DNA of 64,000 bases from a marine group bacterium Sva0996 bin134 (lineage in GTDB: Bacteria; Actinomycetota; Acidimicrobiia; Acidimicrobiales; Bin134). Below are positions 26,911 through 35,680 of the stretch, in pieces. Each line of letters starts with the position of its first letter. The first letter of the stretch is position 1. Location of the stretch: positions 62,001 through 126,000 of the forward strand of contig MPNQ01000007.1 of the NCBI GenBank assembly GCA_002239105.1, read 5' to 3'. A program made the position numbers and the translations under genes. The notes under the pieces are model-generated. The model ran no database searches and was not told where the DNA came from. It saw only the letters and a list, made by a program, of their open reading frames with translations.

Positions 26911-28758
26911 TTAGCCCTTGGCGGTGAATTCCAAGAGGATGATGCCGGCATCGGTCTGGAATACACCGGACACCTCATCGGTCCAGTAGTAGCCGACCTC
27001 GCCCTTGCTGGTCACGATTACCGGGACCTGGTAGGCAAACTCCTGCTGGAAGCGGCTGTAGCCCTCGTAGCGCTCCTCGAAGGTGACGCCTTCACGACCC
27101 TGCTTGAGCGAGGCGTCGAATTCCGGATAGCACGCCTTGGCCCAGTTACGGGATGAGACGTTTTCACCGCAAACGCCGTCCTCGGTGGAATCGCCGAAGT
27201 ACACGTCGTACATGTAGTCGGGATCGCCCACGGGGATGGCCCACGGGTTGGCAACTGCTTCGCCGCCGAATACGGCACCGACCATCTCGCCGACCTCCAC
27301 GCAATTGGCGGCCGCGGAGATGCCCACCTCGCTCCACATGGCGATGAGGGTCTCAGCAAGGAGCACGTTCTCCGGTGAGGTGGTGCAGTAGGTCTCGAAC
27401 TCCAGCGGACCGCCTAGTTGCGCCTCGCACTCTTCGAGCGCGGCAGCAGACGCATCTTGGTCAAAGCCCGGCAGCACTGCTTCGGGATCGGTCCACGGAG
27501 AACCAGGCCTCATCAGGCTGCGGATCATGTTATTGAGCCCCTCGTACACGACCTCATTGACGGTCTCGTAGTCGATGGCATGGGCCGCGGCCACCCGGCA
27601 CTCCCGGATGTTAAACGGCTCTTTCACGTTGTTGAGCATCCAATAGCCGCCGTGGTTGTCGGTCCGGGATGTGGTGTTGACGCCCTTGGCAATTGCGTCC
27701 TGCAAATTCTGAGGATGGCGGTCGTAGCCGATGTCGAGGTCGCCAGCGTTGAAGGCGTTATAGCGCTGCGGCGGTTCGATGATGGGCTTGAAGATCACGC
27801 TGTCCAGATAGGGGCAACCCTCGCGGAAGTAATCCGGATTGCGTACCACAACGGCCTGGTCGTCTTGGACCCACGAATCGAGCATGAACGGGCCTGCGCC
27901 CACCCCGACCGGGTTGATGTTGACATCGGAGTTCAAACCGGTTTCCGGATCCTGGCCAGCCTGATAGGTGGTGGGCGACATCATCCACGCCATACGGGAG
28001 GCGAAGATCTGCGCGAACACCGCGTTCTTGCTGGTGGCAGTGAGCTCGATGGTGTAATCGTCGATCTTCTCCCACGAAGCGATCAGATCGGCCTGAGACC
28101 GGGACTGCGACCCGATATCGGGATTCTGGTGGTGTTCGATGTTCCAGATCAACGCGTCGACGTCCAACGGGGTGCCGTCGGTGAAGTTGACGCCCTCGCG
28201 CAGCTTCAGCGTGAACAGCTCATTGTCTTCAGTGGAGATGCTCTCGGCTAGGCCGGGAATCAGCTGGCCAGTGCCGAAGTCCTCGTAGAACAGAGCGCCG
28301 TAGATGGCAATCATCTGCGTGCCGCCCAGCGAGGCCCCGCCCTGAATCAACGTGGGGTCCCAGCCGACGATCTCGCCGAACATGCCGATGGTGAGGTCGC
28401 CGCCGGTAGGCCGCCCGTCGGAGCAGTCGGTCGTGAGGATTTCACCAGAGATATACCCGGTGTTGCCGGTAGGCACTCCACCCGTTACTTCTTCTTCCAC
28501 TTCTTCAGAGCCCTCGATGACCACCACTGGCTCATCTTCAGGCTCATCTGCGGGAGCTTGCTCTTCGGGGGCACCCTCCTCGGTGGCCTCCTCAGCGGGG
28601 GCCTCCCCAGAAGGAGTCTCGTCTTCGGCCTCCGGTGCGGGTGCGGGTGCCTCTGTACCCGTGGTAACCCCACCGTCGTCGTCATCGTTGCCGCAAGACA
28701 CGGCAAAGACGGTGAACGCCAACAAGACGGCAAGAAGCCTCAACCAACGCGATTTCAT
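26911..28758 (-). CDS. ABC transporter substrate-binding lipoprotein, peptide family (system 2)
   Basis: This is an SBP family 5 receptor with signal peptide and lipobox (AVSC), then an acidic Glu/Pro/Ala linker and the binding body (LKLREGVNFTDGTPLDVDAL, AAHAIDYETV). The start was placed at ATG 28758 rather than 28764 or further upstream. It gives the same KSRWLRLLAVLLAF-type signal and the same GAGGGGG-to-ATG spacing (8 bases) as system 1. It has Cys residues in the body that the system 1 protein lacks. Sequence divergence from system 1 suggests a different ligand. Confidence 0.9.
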   Translation of the reverse strand: MKSRWLRLLAVLLAFTVFAVSCGNDDDDGGVTTGTEAPAPAPEAEDETPSGEAPAEEATEEGAPEEQAPADEPEDEPVVVIEGSEEVEEEVTGGVPTGNTGYISGEILTTDCSDGRPTGGDLTIGMFGEIVGWDPTLIQGGASLGGTQMIAIYGALFYEDFGTGQLIPGLAESISTEDNELFTLKLREGVNFTDGTPLDVDALIWNIEHHQNPDIGSQSRSQADLIASWEKIDDYTIELTATSKNAVFAQIFASRMAWMMSPTTYQAGQDPETGLNSDVNINPVGVGAGPFMLDSWVQDDQAVVVRNPDYFREGCPYLDSVIFKPIIEPPQRYNAFNAGDLDIGYDRHPQNLQDAIAKGVNTTSRTDNHGGYWMLNNVKEPFNIRECRVAAAHAIDYETVNEVVYEGLNNMIRSLMRPGSPWTDPEAVLPGFDQDASAAALEECEAQLGGPLEFETYCTTSPENVLLAETLIAMWSEVGISAAANCVEVGEMVGAVFGGEAVANPWAIPVGDPDYMYDVYFGDSTEDGVCGENVSSRNWAKACYPEFDASLKQGREGVTFEERYEGYSRFQQEFAYQVPVIVTSKGEVGYYWTDEVSGVFQTDAGIILLEFTAKG

Positions 28759-28863
28759 GAGCATGTCCCCCTCGGGATTGGCTATGGGCAGCCGAGTCTC
28801 AACCGACTGCAAGTTGTCAGACCTTACGGACTTATTCAGAGTTCGCGCAAAGCGTCGCCGCGT

Positions 28864-29400
28864 CTAGGCCCGTAATCGAGCAGCGGCGGGGGCGAGCTCC
28901 CGTTCCAAACGGTCGGCAATGTCCCGAAAGTAGGGCAAAGACTCGCCGATGGGATCGGGTATCTCGTCGGCGGCCCGGCCAATGAACCGGGAGCGGGCTT
29001 TCGAATCGCGCTGAGAATGCAGTTGGGCTACCCAGTCGGCCCCAACAGCACCGTTGCGATTTCCAACATCGGCCGCCAAGCGTGAGAGCTCTGCGGGCAG
29101 GAAAGTGGCCGCCGCTTTGGCGTCGCTGCGGGCGGCCACTGCCCAGCCGTGGTTGCGGGTCATGGCCACGATCAGGTCGGATTCGTCCACCAGGTACTCC
29201 GAAAGTCGGCGGCTGCGGTGGGCCGACAGGTCGATCCCTCGCTCAGCCATGGCCGCAATGGCGTAGTCGTGGGCGGGCTGCCCGCTCCAGTCCATAGTGC
29301 CCGCCGAGCTGACCTCAGCTTCAGGGGCCATGTGGGCGAAGAGCACCTCGGCCATCGGGGATCGGCAAATGTTCCCCGTGCAAACAAACAGAACCTTGAT
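28864..29400 (-). CDS. Low-molecular-weight protein tyrosine phosphatase (start codon uncertain)
   Basis: The P-loop VCTGNICRSPMAE lies at the N-terminus and the catalytic acid in DPIGES near residue 148, so the enzyme should be active on phosphotyrosine or related phosphoesters. The frame continues upstream of the first Met (in SPMAE) and must include the P-loop, but no ATG, GTG or TTG is found in frame before it. The best family-like N-terminus begins at an ATC codon (29398-29400) where homologues have Met. This is either a rare start or a base error. The gene diverges from the CoA-transferase gene at 29449. Confidence 0.75.
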   Translation of the reverse strand: MKVLFVCTGNICRSPMAEVLFAHMAPEAEVSSAGTMDWSGQPAHDYAIAAMAERGIDLSAHRSRRLSEYLVDESDLIVAMTRNHGWAVAARSDAKAAATFLPAELSRLAADVGNRNGAVGADWVAQLHSQRDSKARSRFIGRAADEIPDPIGESLPYFRDIADRLERELAPAAARLRA

Positions 29401-29448
29401 GCCGTTGGAGTGTATGGGCCGCCCTGCGGGCTTTCTATGCTCAGGGAC

Positions 29449-30651
29449 ATGGCAGGTCCGATGGATGGCGTGAAGGTGGTCGAGCTGGGGGTGTGGGTGG
29501 CCGGCCCCGCGGCCGGTGGGATCTTGAGCGACTGGGGGGCCGACGTGGTCAAGATCGAGCCCCCCGCCGGCGATCCGTCTCGGACGTTCCAGCGGATGCT
29601 GGGCGGGGATATGCCCACCAACCCCGTGTTCGAGCTCGACAACCGCTCCAAGCGCTCGGTGGTGGTCGACCTAGCCCGCCCCGAGGGCCAGGCCATCGCC
29701 GCCGACATCATCGACGACGCCGATGTTTTCCTCACCAACCTGCGGCTGAGCGCGCTCGACCGGCTGGGGCTGGACTACGAGTCGCTGGGCGCCCGTAATC
29801 CGGGGCTCGTTTACTGCGCCATCACCGGCTACGGCGTCGAAGGGCCCGACGCCGACCGGCCCGCCTACGACATCGCCGCCTTCTGGGCCCGCTCGGGTAT
29901 TGCCACCCAGCTCACCCCGCCGGGCGGGGCGCTGCCGTTCCAACGGGGCGGGATGGGCGACCACAACGTGGGTCTTGCCGGAGCCGCAGCCATTAGCGCG
30001 GCCTTGTTCAACCGCGAGCGCACCGGCGAGGGCCAGATGGTGTCCACGTCGCTGTTTAGAGAGGGCATGTACACCATCGGCTTCGACCTCAACATTCTGC
30101 TGATGTGGGGTCTCAACATGGCAGTGGGCACTCGGGAGGCCATGGGTAACCCGGCCATCAACAACTACACCGCAGGCGACGGCCGCCGCTTCTGGGTGGT
30201 GGGCCTCGAGGGCGACCGCCACTGGCCACCACTGGCCCGAGCAGTGGGCCACCCCGAATGGATCGACGACGAGCGGTTCGCCACCGCCCGAGACCGGGCG
30301 GTCAACGCCGTGGAGTTGATCGCTGCGCTCGACGAAGCGTTCGCCGCCCGGCCCCTGGAGGAGTGGTCCGAGGTCTTTGCCACCGAGCCCGACATGTTCT
30401 GGGCTCCGGTGAACACCCTCGACGACCTGCTGGCCGACCCCCAGACGGGACCGTCGGGCGCGCTGGTGGAGGTGCCCGACGGAGCCACCGGCACCACCAT
30501 GCTGGCCACCCCGGTGGACTTCCACGGCACGCCCTGGGCACCCCGCTCGTTGGCCCCCGCCCTGGGCGAGCACACCGACGAGGTGCTGGCCGATCTGGGC
30601 CGCAGCGTCGACCAAATCGCGGAGCTGCGGGCCAGCGGCACGGTGGCCTGA
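29449..30651 (+). CDS. CaiB/BaiF family III CoA-transferase
   Basis: This 400-aa CoA-transferase begins with DGVKVVELGVWVAGPAAGG and keeps the catalytic Asp in GGMGDHNVGLAGAA ahead of NRERTGEG. Two other in-frame ATG codons (29437, 29461) are possible starts; 29449 follows an AGGG. It is the first gene of a five-gene plus-strand run ending at 35680, and probably activates the acid substrate of that pathway as a CoA thioester. It is only distantly similar to the tandem enzyme at 11800. Confidence 0.88.
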   Translation: MAGPMDGVKVVELGVWVAGPAAGGILSDWGADVVKIEPPAGDPSRTFQRMLGGDMPTNPVFELDNRSKRSVVVDLARPEGQAIAADIIDDADVFLTNLRLSALDRLGLDYESLGARNPGLVYCAITGYGVEGPDADRPAYDIAAFWARSGIATQLTPPGGALPFQRGGMGDHNVGLAGAAAISAALFNRERTGEGQMVSTSLFREGMYTIGFDLNILLMWGLNMAVGTREAMGNPAINNYTAGDGRRFWVVGLEGDRHWPPLARAVGHPEWIDDERFATARDRAVNAVELIAALDEAFAARPLEEWSEVFATEPDMFWAPVNTLDDLLADPQTGPSGALVEVPDGATGTTMLATPVDFHGTPWAPRSLAPALGEHTDEVLADLGRSVDQIAELRASGTVA

Positions 30652-30672
30652 GCTTCCCGGCTAGTCCAGCCA

Positions 30673-30678
30673 TAGGAT
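30673..30678 (+). promoter_or_regulatory. Putative -10 hexamer (TAGGAT) before the AttH/CrtC-like gene
   Basis: TAGGAT ends 6 bases before the GTG at 30685, with no Shine-Dalgarno. A leaderless internal promoter could therefore drive the last four genes of the run separately from the CoA-transferase. Confidence 0.35.
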
Positions 30679-30684
30679 GTCGCC

Positions 30685-31830
30685 GTGCCTTTGACCAGAC
30701 TCGACGAGACGCTGCGCCATCAGATCCCCACCACGTTCGACCACGTGGGAACCAGCGACCCCCGGTTCTTCGACCGCTACTGGTTCTCGTGTTACGACCC
30801 GGCCGGGTCGCTGACCATGATCATCGGGGTGGGGCTGTACATGAACATGAACGTGTTCGACGGCTTCGTGGCCTGCCAAGTGCCCCGCGACGGCGGAGGG
30901 ACCAGCCAGCGGAACTTCCGCTTCAGCCGGGCGCTGCGCCCCGACATCGATCGAGTAGGCGTAGGACCGCTCGACATCGAGATCATCGAACCGTTCGAGA
31001 AGGTCCGCCTCACGGCATCGGGCGACGACCACCCCATCGACATGGACCTGACGTGGATCAGCTTCCTGCCCCCCAAGGAGGAAGACCACCACTTCAGCCG
31101 GGTCCGGGGCCGGGTCGCCCAGGACTACCGCCGCTACACCCAGGTGGGCCGGATGGACGGCTCGGTCACTTTGGACGGCACCGCCTACACCGTGGCCGGC
31201 TGGTGGGGCGGGCGGGACCACTCTTGGGGAGTGCGACCCCAGACCGCGGGGCCCGAGCCGGTGACCGGAGAAGACGGCATCGACCTGCGGGCCCAGCACG
31301 GCTCGGTGTTCTACTGGCTGCCGTTCTCGTGCGCTGACTACGGCGGCCATGTGCAAGTACATTGCACCGGCGACGGGCGCCAGCACTACATGGACGGGGT
31401 GATCGGACGGCCCGACGGTACCGAGACCGAAGTGGTAGCCGCCGAGTTCGACGTGGACTTCTGGGAGGGCACCCGCCGCTGGCGCCAGGTTCGGTCGCAA
31501 TTCACCGACTCCGCCGGGGAGGTCTACGAGATCGAGACCAACCAGATCCATCGGGACTGGGCCATGATCGGCACCGGCTACGACTGGGGCTGGGACGACG
31601 GCGGCGGCCTCGGCGTGTACCGGGGGCAGTTCTACTCTGAGACCGACACCTACGATCTGTCCCATCCCGAGAACGTGGTGCTCCCCTCTGGCGAGGTTCG
31701 AGTCCCCGGCCACCGGGAGGCACCGGCGGTTGGCACCGTGAATGGACAGCCGCTGGCCGGCCACCAGATCGTGATCGCCTCGGGACGCGTGCCCTTCTTG
31801 GGCCTGGACGATGATGTGAGGCCGTGGTGA
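30685..31830 (+). CDS. AttH/CrtC-like (hydroxyneurosporene-dehydrogenase fold) protein of unknown function
   Basis: This 381-aa protein has the GWWGGRDHSWGVR motif (about residues 172-184) and many beta-rich segments. This matches the two-lipocalin-like fold of AttH and carotenoid 1,2-hydratase. Such proteins bind hydrophobic molecules such as terpenoids, steroids or carotenoids, and some hydrate or hydrolyse them. It has no signal peptide, so it acts in the cytoplasm. Its neighbours are a CoA-transferase, an SDR and a flavoprotein, which fits breakdown of a hydrophobic compound. It starts at GTG and its stop overlaps the SDR start. Confidence 0.6.
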   Translation: MPLTRLDETLRHQIPTTFDHVGTSDPRFFDRYWFSCYDPAGSLTMIIGVGLYMNMNVFDGFVACQVPRDGGGTSQRNFRFSRALRPDIDRVGVGPLDIEIIEPFEKVRLTASGDDHPIDMDLTWISFLPPKEEDHHFSRVRGRVAQDYRRYTQVGRMDGSVTLDGTAYTVAGWWGGRDHSWGVRPQTAGPEPVTGEDGIDLRAQHGSVFYWLPFSCADYGGHVQVHCTGDGRQHYMDGVIGRPDGTETEVVAAEFDVDFWEGTRRWRQVRSQFTDSAGEVYEIETNQIHRDWAMIGTGYDWGWDDGGGLGVYRGQFYSETDTYDLSHPENVVLPSGEVRVPGHREAPAVGTVNGQPLAGHQIVIASGRVPFLGLDDDVRPW

Positions 31831-32663
31831 GCCAAGAACAACCCTTTGCCGACCAAGCGGTAATCGTCACCGGAGCCAGCCGGGGAGTGGGCCGGGCTCT
31901 GGCCATCCGGCTCGGTGAGTTGGGCGCCGGGGTGGCCTGCGTGGCCCGGGCCACCGACGAGGCCCGGTTCAAGCTGCCGGGCACCGTGGATGAGACCGCC
32001 GCGGCTGTCGACGAGGCGGGTGGCCACGGATTGGCCGTGCCGTGCGACCTGTCCCGTCCCGACCAGATCGAGGCCATGGTGAACGCCGTTGTGAACCACT
32101 TCGGCCGAATCGACGCGCTGGTGAACAATGCCGCGGTGTCTTTTGACGGCGATATGGACATCGAGCTCAAGCGCTACGAGCTGACCTTTGCCATAAACAC
32201 CACTGCCCCACTGCTGGCCACCCGGCTTTGCCGCCCCCATTTGGCGGAAGCCAAGGGCCGCATTATTAACGTCTCTTCAGCGGCTGGGTTGGCGTTCTTT
32301 TCCCCGATGATGCCCTACGGCATGTCCAAGGCCGCTTTGGAGCACCTGACCGTGAGCAGCGCGGCGATTTTGGCGGAAGACGGCATCGCGGTGAACTGCT
32401 TCCGCATAGACACCGCGGTGGCCAGCGAGGGGTTCGTGATGAACGCCCCCGATGCCGACCACTCCACCTGGGCCGACACCTCGGTGGCCGCCGAGGGCAT
32501 GGTGTGGATGCTCCAGCAGCCCACCTCCTACACCGGAAGGCTGGAGAGCATGGTGGGCATGGCCCAGCGGGAGGGCATCATGGCCGAGATCGCCGACAAG
32601 AACAGCTCCAACTCTCCTTCCACCAGCCAATGGAGCATCGACCGTGGGCGCGGCCTTGCCTGA
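31824..32663 (+). CDS. Short-chain dehydrogenase/reductase
   Basis: The Rossmann motif TGASRGVG (about residues 16-23), the NNAA motif near residue 95, the catalytic Ser in INVSSAAG and YGMSK (Tyr and Lys) are all present, so this should be an active NAD(P)-dependent alcohol/ketone oxidoreductase. The start may be GTG at 31824 or 31827; the second gives a GTGA overlap with the upstream stop. The C-terminal 20 codons overlap the start of the molybdopterin oxidoreductase gene. Confidence 0.9.
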   Translation: MVSQEQPFADQAVIVTGASRGVGRALAIRLGELGAGVACVARATDEARFKLPGTVDETAAAVDEAGGHGLAVPCDLSRPDQIEAMVNAVVNHFGRIDALVNNAAVSFDGDMDIELKRYELTFAINTTAPLLATRLCRPHLAEAKGRIINVSSAAGLAFFSPMMPYGMSKAALEHLTVSSAAILAEDGIAVNCFRIDTAVASEGFVMNAPDADHSTWADTSVAAEGMVWMLQQPTSYTGRLESMVGMAQREGIMAEIADKNSSNSPSTSQWSIDRGRGLA

Positions 32664-34653
32664 GGCCCAGGAGATCCACTCCTTCTGCCGCATCTGCACC
32701 GCCATGTGCGGCATCACCGTCACCGTGGAAGGCGACCGGGTGGTCAAAGTGCGGGGTGACGACGCCCACCCCCTTTCCCAGGGCTACACCTGTCCGAAGG
32801 GCCGGGCGCTGCCCGACTGGCACCACCATCCTCACCGCCTAGACCAACCCCATATATATGGTCGGGCCGTCGATTGGGACCGCTGCCTCGACGACCTGGG
32901 TAACCGACTGGCCGCCATCATCGACGAGAGCGGGCCCGACGCGGTGGCCATGTATCTGGCCAGCGGTTCGGCCTATGACGCCAACGGGCGCCGGGCGGCC
33001 GAGCGGTTCCTCGGTGCCATCGGCTCCCGCCAGAAGTACACCGCCACCACCATCGACACCCCCATGCGCCCGCTGGTGGCCGAGCTCATGGGGGGCTGGT
33101 CGGGGCTCACCCCCATGTGGGATCAGGAGGCCGCCCGACTGCTCCTTTTGGTAGGGACAAACCCGGTGGTGTCCCACGGCCACGGCAACGGCATTGCCGA
33201 CCCCATCCGGCGGCTGCGGAACCAACAGGAGCGGGGCCCGGTATGGGTGATCGATCCCCGCCGCACCGAGACCGCCCGACTGGCCGACCGCCATCTGGAC
33301 CCCCGGCCCAGCACCGACTATCTGATTCTGGGCTGGCTGGTGCGAGAGCTGCTCATCGACGGGGCCGACTGGGACTATCTGGGCGACCATGCGGCCGGAG
33401 TCGAGGACTTGACCGCCGCGGTTGCCCCGTTCACCCTGGACCGAGCGGCTGCTGGCACTGGTCTGGACCCCGCGGAGCTGCTCGACCTCTTGGGCGCGGT
33501 GCGAACTGCGGGCCGGCTCTCGGTGCTCTCGGGCACTGGAGTGTCCATGGGCCGCCACGCCAACGTGACCGAGTGGCTGCTGTGGGCGCTGGCGGTGGTC
33601 ACCGGCTCCTATGACCAGCCCGGCGGGATGTGGTTCAACCCCGGCTATCTGATGCAGCTCGACACCCGGGACTGGCAGCCCTCCGACGGCCAGCCCGAGC
33701 TGGGACCGGCCAGCCGACCCGACCTGCCCCGCCGGTTCGGGGAGTATCCGTGCGCCGCACTGGTGGACGAGATCGAGGCTGGCAATGTACGGGCGCTAGT
33801 GGTGGTGGGCGGCAACCCGCTGATCGCCTTCCCCGACCGGGATCGCACCCAGGCCGCACTGGCCTCACTCGACGTGCTGGCCGTGGCCGATGTGGTCGAA
33901 ACCGACACCACCGAACTGGCCACCCACCTCCTGCCGGTTGCCGGGCAATTGGAGCGGGCCGATGTCCCGTGGATGCTGGACGCCTACCAACCGGCAATCG
34001 CCACTCAGTTCACCGCAGCGGTGGTCCCGCCCGGCGCCGACCGCCGGCTTATGTGGCAGGCGTTCGCCGAACTGGGCCATCGGCTGGGAGTGGGCGTTCT
34101 GCCCCGGGGTATCGACCCCGACACCGCCACCGACGAAGACCTGTTGGCGCTGATCGCCGAGCGGGGCCGTAGCGACGCCGCCACCGTACTGGCCGCCCGC
34201 CGAGGCCTAGTGGGCGAGGCCAGACCGGTTCACGGCTGGGTGCTAAACCGAGTGCTGCCCGACCATCGCTGGCGGCTGGCCCCCGAACCGCTGGTGGAGC
34301 AGTTGGCCGACCTCGACCATCCCGAGCCGCTGGTGCTGCTGCCCCGCCGCCAGATGCGGACCATGAACGGCCAGCTCCGCGATCTGGGCGACGTAGGCCC
34401 CGAGGTGCTGATCCACCCCGACCACGGCATCGCCGACGGCCAGCTTGTACAGGTGACCAGCGCCCATGGCGAACTGGTGGGCACCGCCCGCACCAGCGAC
34501 GAGATCGCTCCCGGTGCGGTGTCCATCCCCCACGGCTGGGCCGATCCCAACGTCTGCACCCTCACTACTGCCGAATCCGACGTCGATCCCCTTACGGGCA
34601 TGGTCTGGCAGTCGGGTCTCCCGGTGCAGCTCAGCCCGGCAGAATCGGCTTGA
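32644..34653 (+). CDS. Molybdopterin-dependent oxidoreductase, DMSO reductase superfamily
   Basis: The N-terminus holds the Cys pattern for a [4Fe-4S] cluster (CRICTAMC, then CPKG). The body includes LLLVGTNPVVSHGHG, WVIDPRRTETA, VSMGRHANVTEW and a C-terminal molybdopterin dinucleotide-binding domain (GQLRDLGDVG onward). At about 669 aa it is compact and resembles uncharacterised formate-dehydrogenase-like members. The start at GTG 32644 gives a complete N-terminus; a TTG at 32656 is also possible. It overlaps the SDR gene. The real substrate is unknown; it likely oxidises or reduces an intermediate of this operon. Confidence 0.85.
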   Translation: MGAALPEAQEIHSFCRICTAMCGITVTVEGDRVVKVRGDDAHPLSQGYTCPKGRALPDWHHHPHRLDQPHIYGRAVDWDRCLDDLGNRLAAIIDESGPDAVAMYLASGSAYDANGRRAAERFLGAIGSRQKYTATTIDTPMRPLVAELMGGWSGLTPMWDQEAARLLLLVGTNPVVSHGHGNGIADPIRRLRNQQERGPVWVIDPRRTETARLADRHLDPRPSTDYLILGWLVRELLIDGADWDYLGDHAAGVEDLTAAVAPFTLDRAAAGTGLDPAELLDLLGAVRTAGRLSVLSGTGVSMGRHANVTEWLLWALAVVTGSYDQPGGMWFNPGYLMQLDTRDWQPSDGQPELGPASRPDLPRRFGEYPCAALVDEIEAGNVRALVVVGGNPLIAFPDRDRTQAALASLDVLAVADVVETDTTELATHLLPVAGQLERADVPWMLDAYQPAIATQFTAAVVPPGADRRLMWQAFAELGHRLGVGVLPRGIDPDTATDEDLLALIAERGRSDAATVLAARRGLVGEARPVHGWVLNRVLPDHRWRLAPEPLVEQLADLDHPEPLVLLPRRQMRTMNGQLRDLGDVGPEVLIHPDHGIADGQLVQVTSAHGELVGTARTSDEIAPGAVSIPHGWADPNVCTLTTAESDVDPLTGMVWQSGLPVQLSPAESA

Positions 34654-34660
34654 GACCGGC

Positions 34661-35680
34661 ATGAGCGCCGAGAGTCCAAGCCTGCTGACCATGAAGCTGC
34701 CCAAGGAGTTGGGCGGGCTCGAGGCCGACCTGCGAAGCCAGTTCCTGGCCACCGAGGCGGCCAGCCGGAAAGACGGCTCGGCTGGCTGGAACGAGACCTT
34801 CACCACCACCTCCGCGGCGATCGCGGCCGCCCGCCTGCCACAAGATGGACTGGACGAGGTAGCGGCCAGCGCCACAAGAGGAGCAGCCTGGCCACCGTTC
34901 GCGGGCACGTTTCCTCTGTCGGGTAGGACCGCAACGGCCCCTGATGGCGTGGTGTTGACCGGGCGATGGGGGTTCGCCTCCGGCATCGCCGACGCCGCCT
35001 GGGTGGTGGGCGGCTGTACCACCGAATCAGGACCGCGTTGGGCGGTGGTCCCGATAGAGCAGGTGACCGTGCACGACACTTGGCAGGTCAGCGGCCTAGA
35101 AGACACCCTGAGCCACGACTACAGCATCGAAGAGGTGTTCGTGCCCCACAGTCGGTTGTTCGACCTGTCGACGCCTGCGCCTCGGGGCGGGATCCTCCAC
35201 GGACTGCCCATGTATGCGCTGATCACCCCCGACCACTGTGGGGTGAGCATGGGCATCGCCCGGCGGGCTTTGGACGAGATCGCCATCGCCGCCGCGGGCA
35301 AGGACCGCCTGCACAGCACGGCCCCCCTCGATGAGCGGCCGGCCTTCCAGCGCGACCTTGGGCAGGCCGACACCAAGCTGCGGGCCGCCCGGGCACTGGT
35401 TCTGGAAGTGCTGGACGAATTCTGGGCCACTGCGGTCGCGGGCGACCCAGTCACAGACTTCCTCGTGCAACGAGCCCGAGCCGCCGCCACCCACGCCGCC
35501 GACATCACCGTAGAGGTGGCGTCGATGGCCTACCGCCGGGGCGGCGGGACGGTGCTCTACCAAGACCACCCCCTGAACCAGTGCTTCCGAGATGCCCACG
35601 CCGCCACCCAGCATGTCCATGTGATCGACGAAATGTACGAGGTGGTCGGCGCCGCCCTGCTGGGTGAAGCGACCGACTAG
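34661..35680 (+). CDS. Acyl-CoA-dehydrogenase-fold flavoprotein (HsaA/HpaB-like monooxygenase type), N-terminally short
   Basis: The 339-aa protein has LPKELGGLEAD near the start, a KDGSAGWNETF motif, LTGRWGFASGIADAAWVVGG (flavin/substrate region) and a C-terminal helix bundle ending in CFRDAHAATQHV. This is the pattern of group D flavin-dependent monooxygenases such as HsaA and of related acyl-CoA dehydrogenases. The usual first helix of about 25-40 residues is missing. The ATG at 34661 lies 7 bases after the molybdenum-enzyme stop. It is probably the oxygenase of the operon, needing a flavin reductase not seen here. Confidence 0.75.
   Translation: MSAESPSLLTMKLPKELGGLEADLRSQFLATEAASRKDGSAGWNETFTTTSAAIAAARLPQDGLDEVAASATRGAAWPPFAGTFPLSGRTATAPDGVVLTGRWGFASGIADAAWVVGGCTTESGPRWAVVPIEQVTVHDTWQVSGLEDTLSHDYSIEEVFVPHSRLFDLSTPAPRGGILHGLPMYALITPDHCGVSMGIARRALDEIAIAAAGKDRLHSTAPLDERPAFQRDLGQADTKLRAARALVLEVLDEFWATAVAGDPVTDFLVQRARAAATHAADITVEVASMAYRRGGGTVLYQDHPLNQCFRDAHAATQHVHVIDEMYEVVGAALLGEATD

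Noticed and set aside
32452..32643. N-terminal extension of the molybdopterin oxidoreductase to 32452
   Set aside because: The extra codons shadow the SDR C-terminus and are not family-like.
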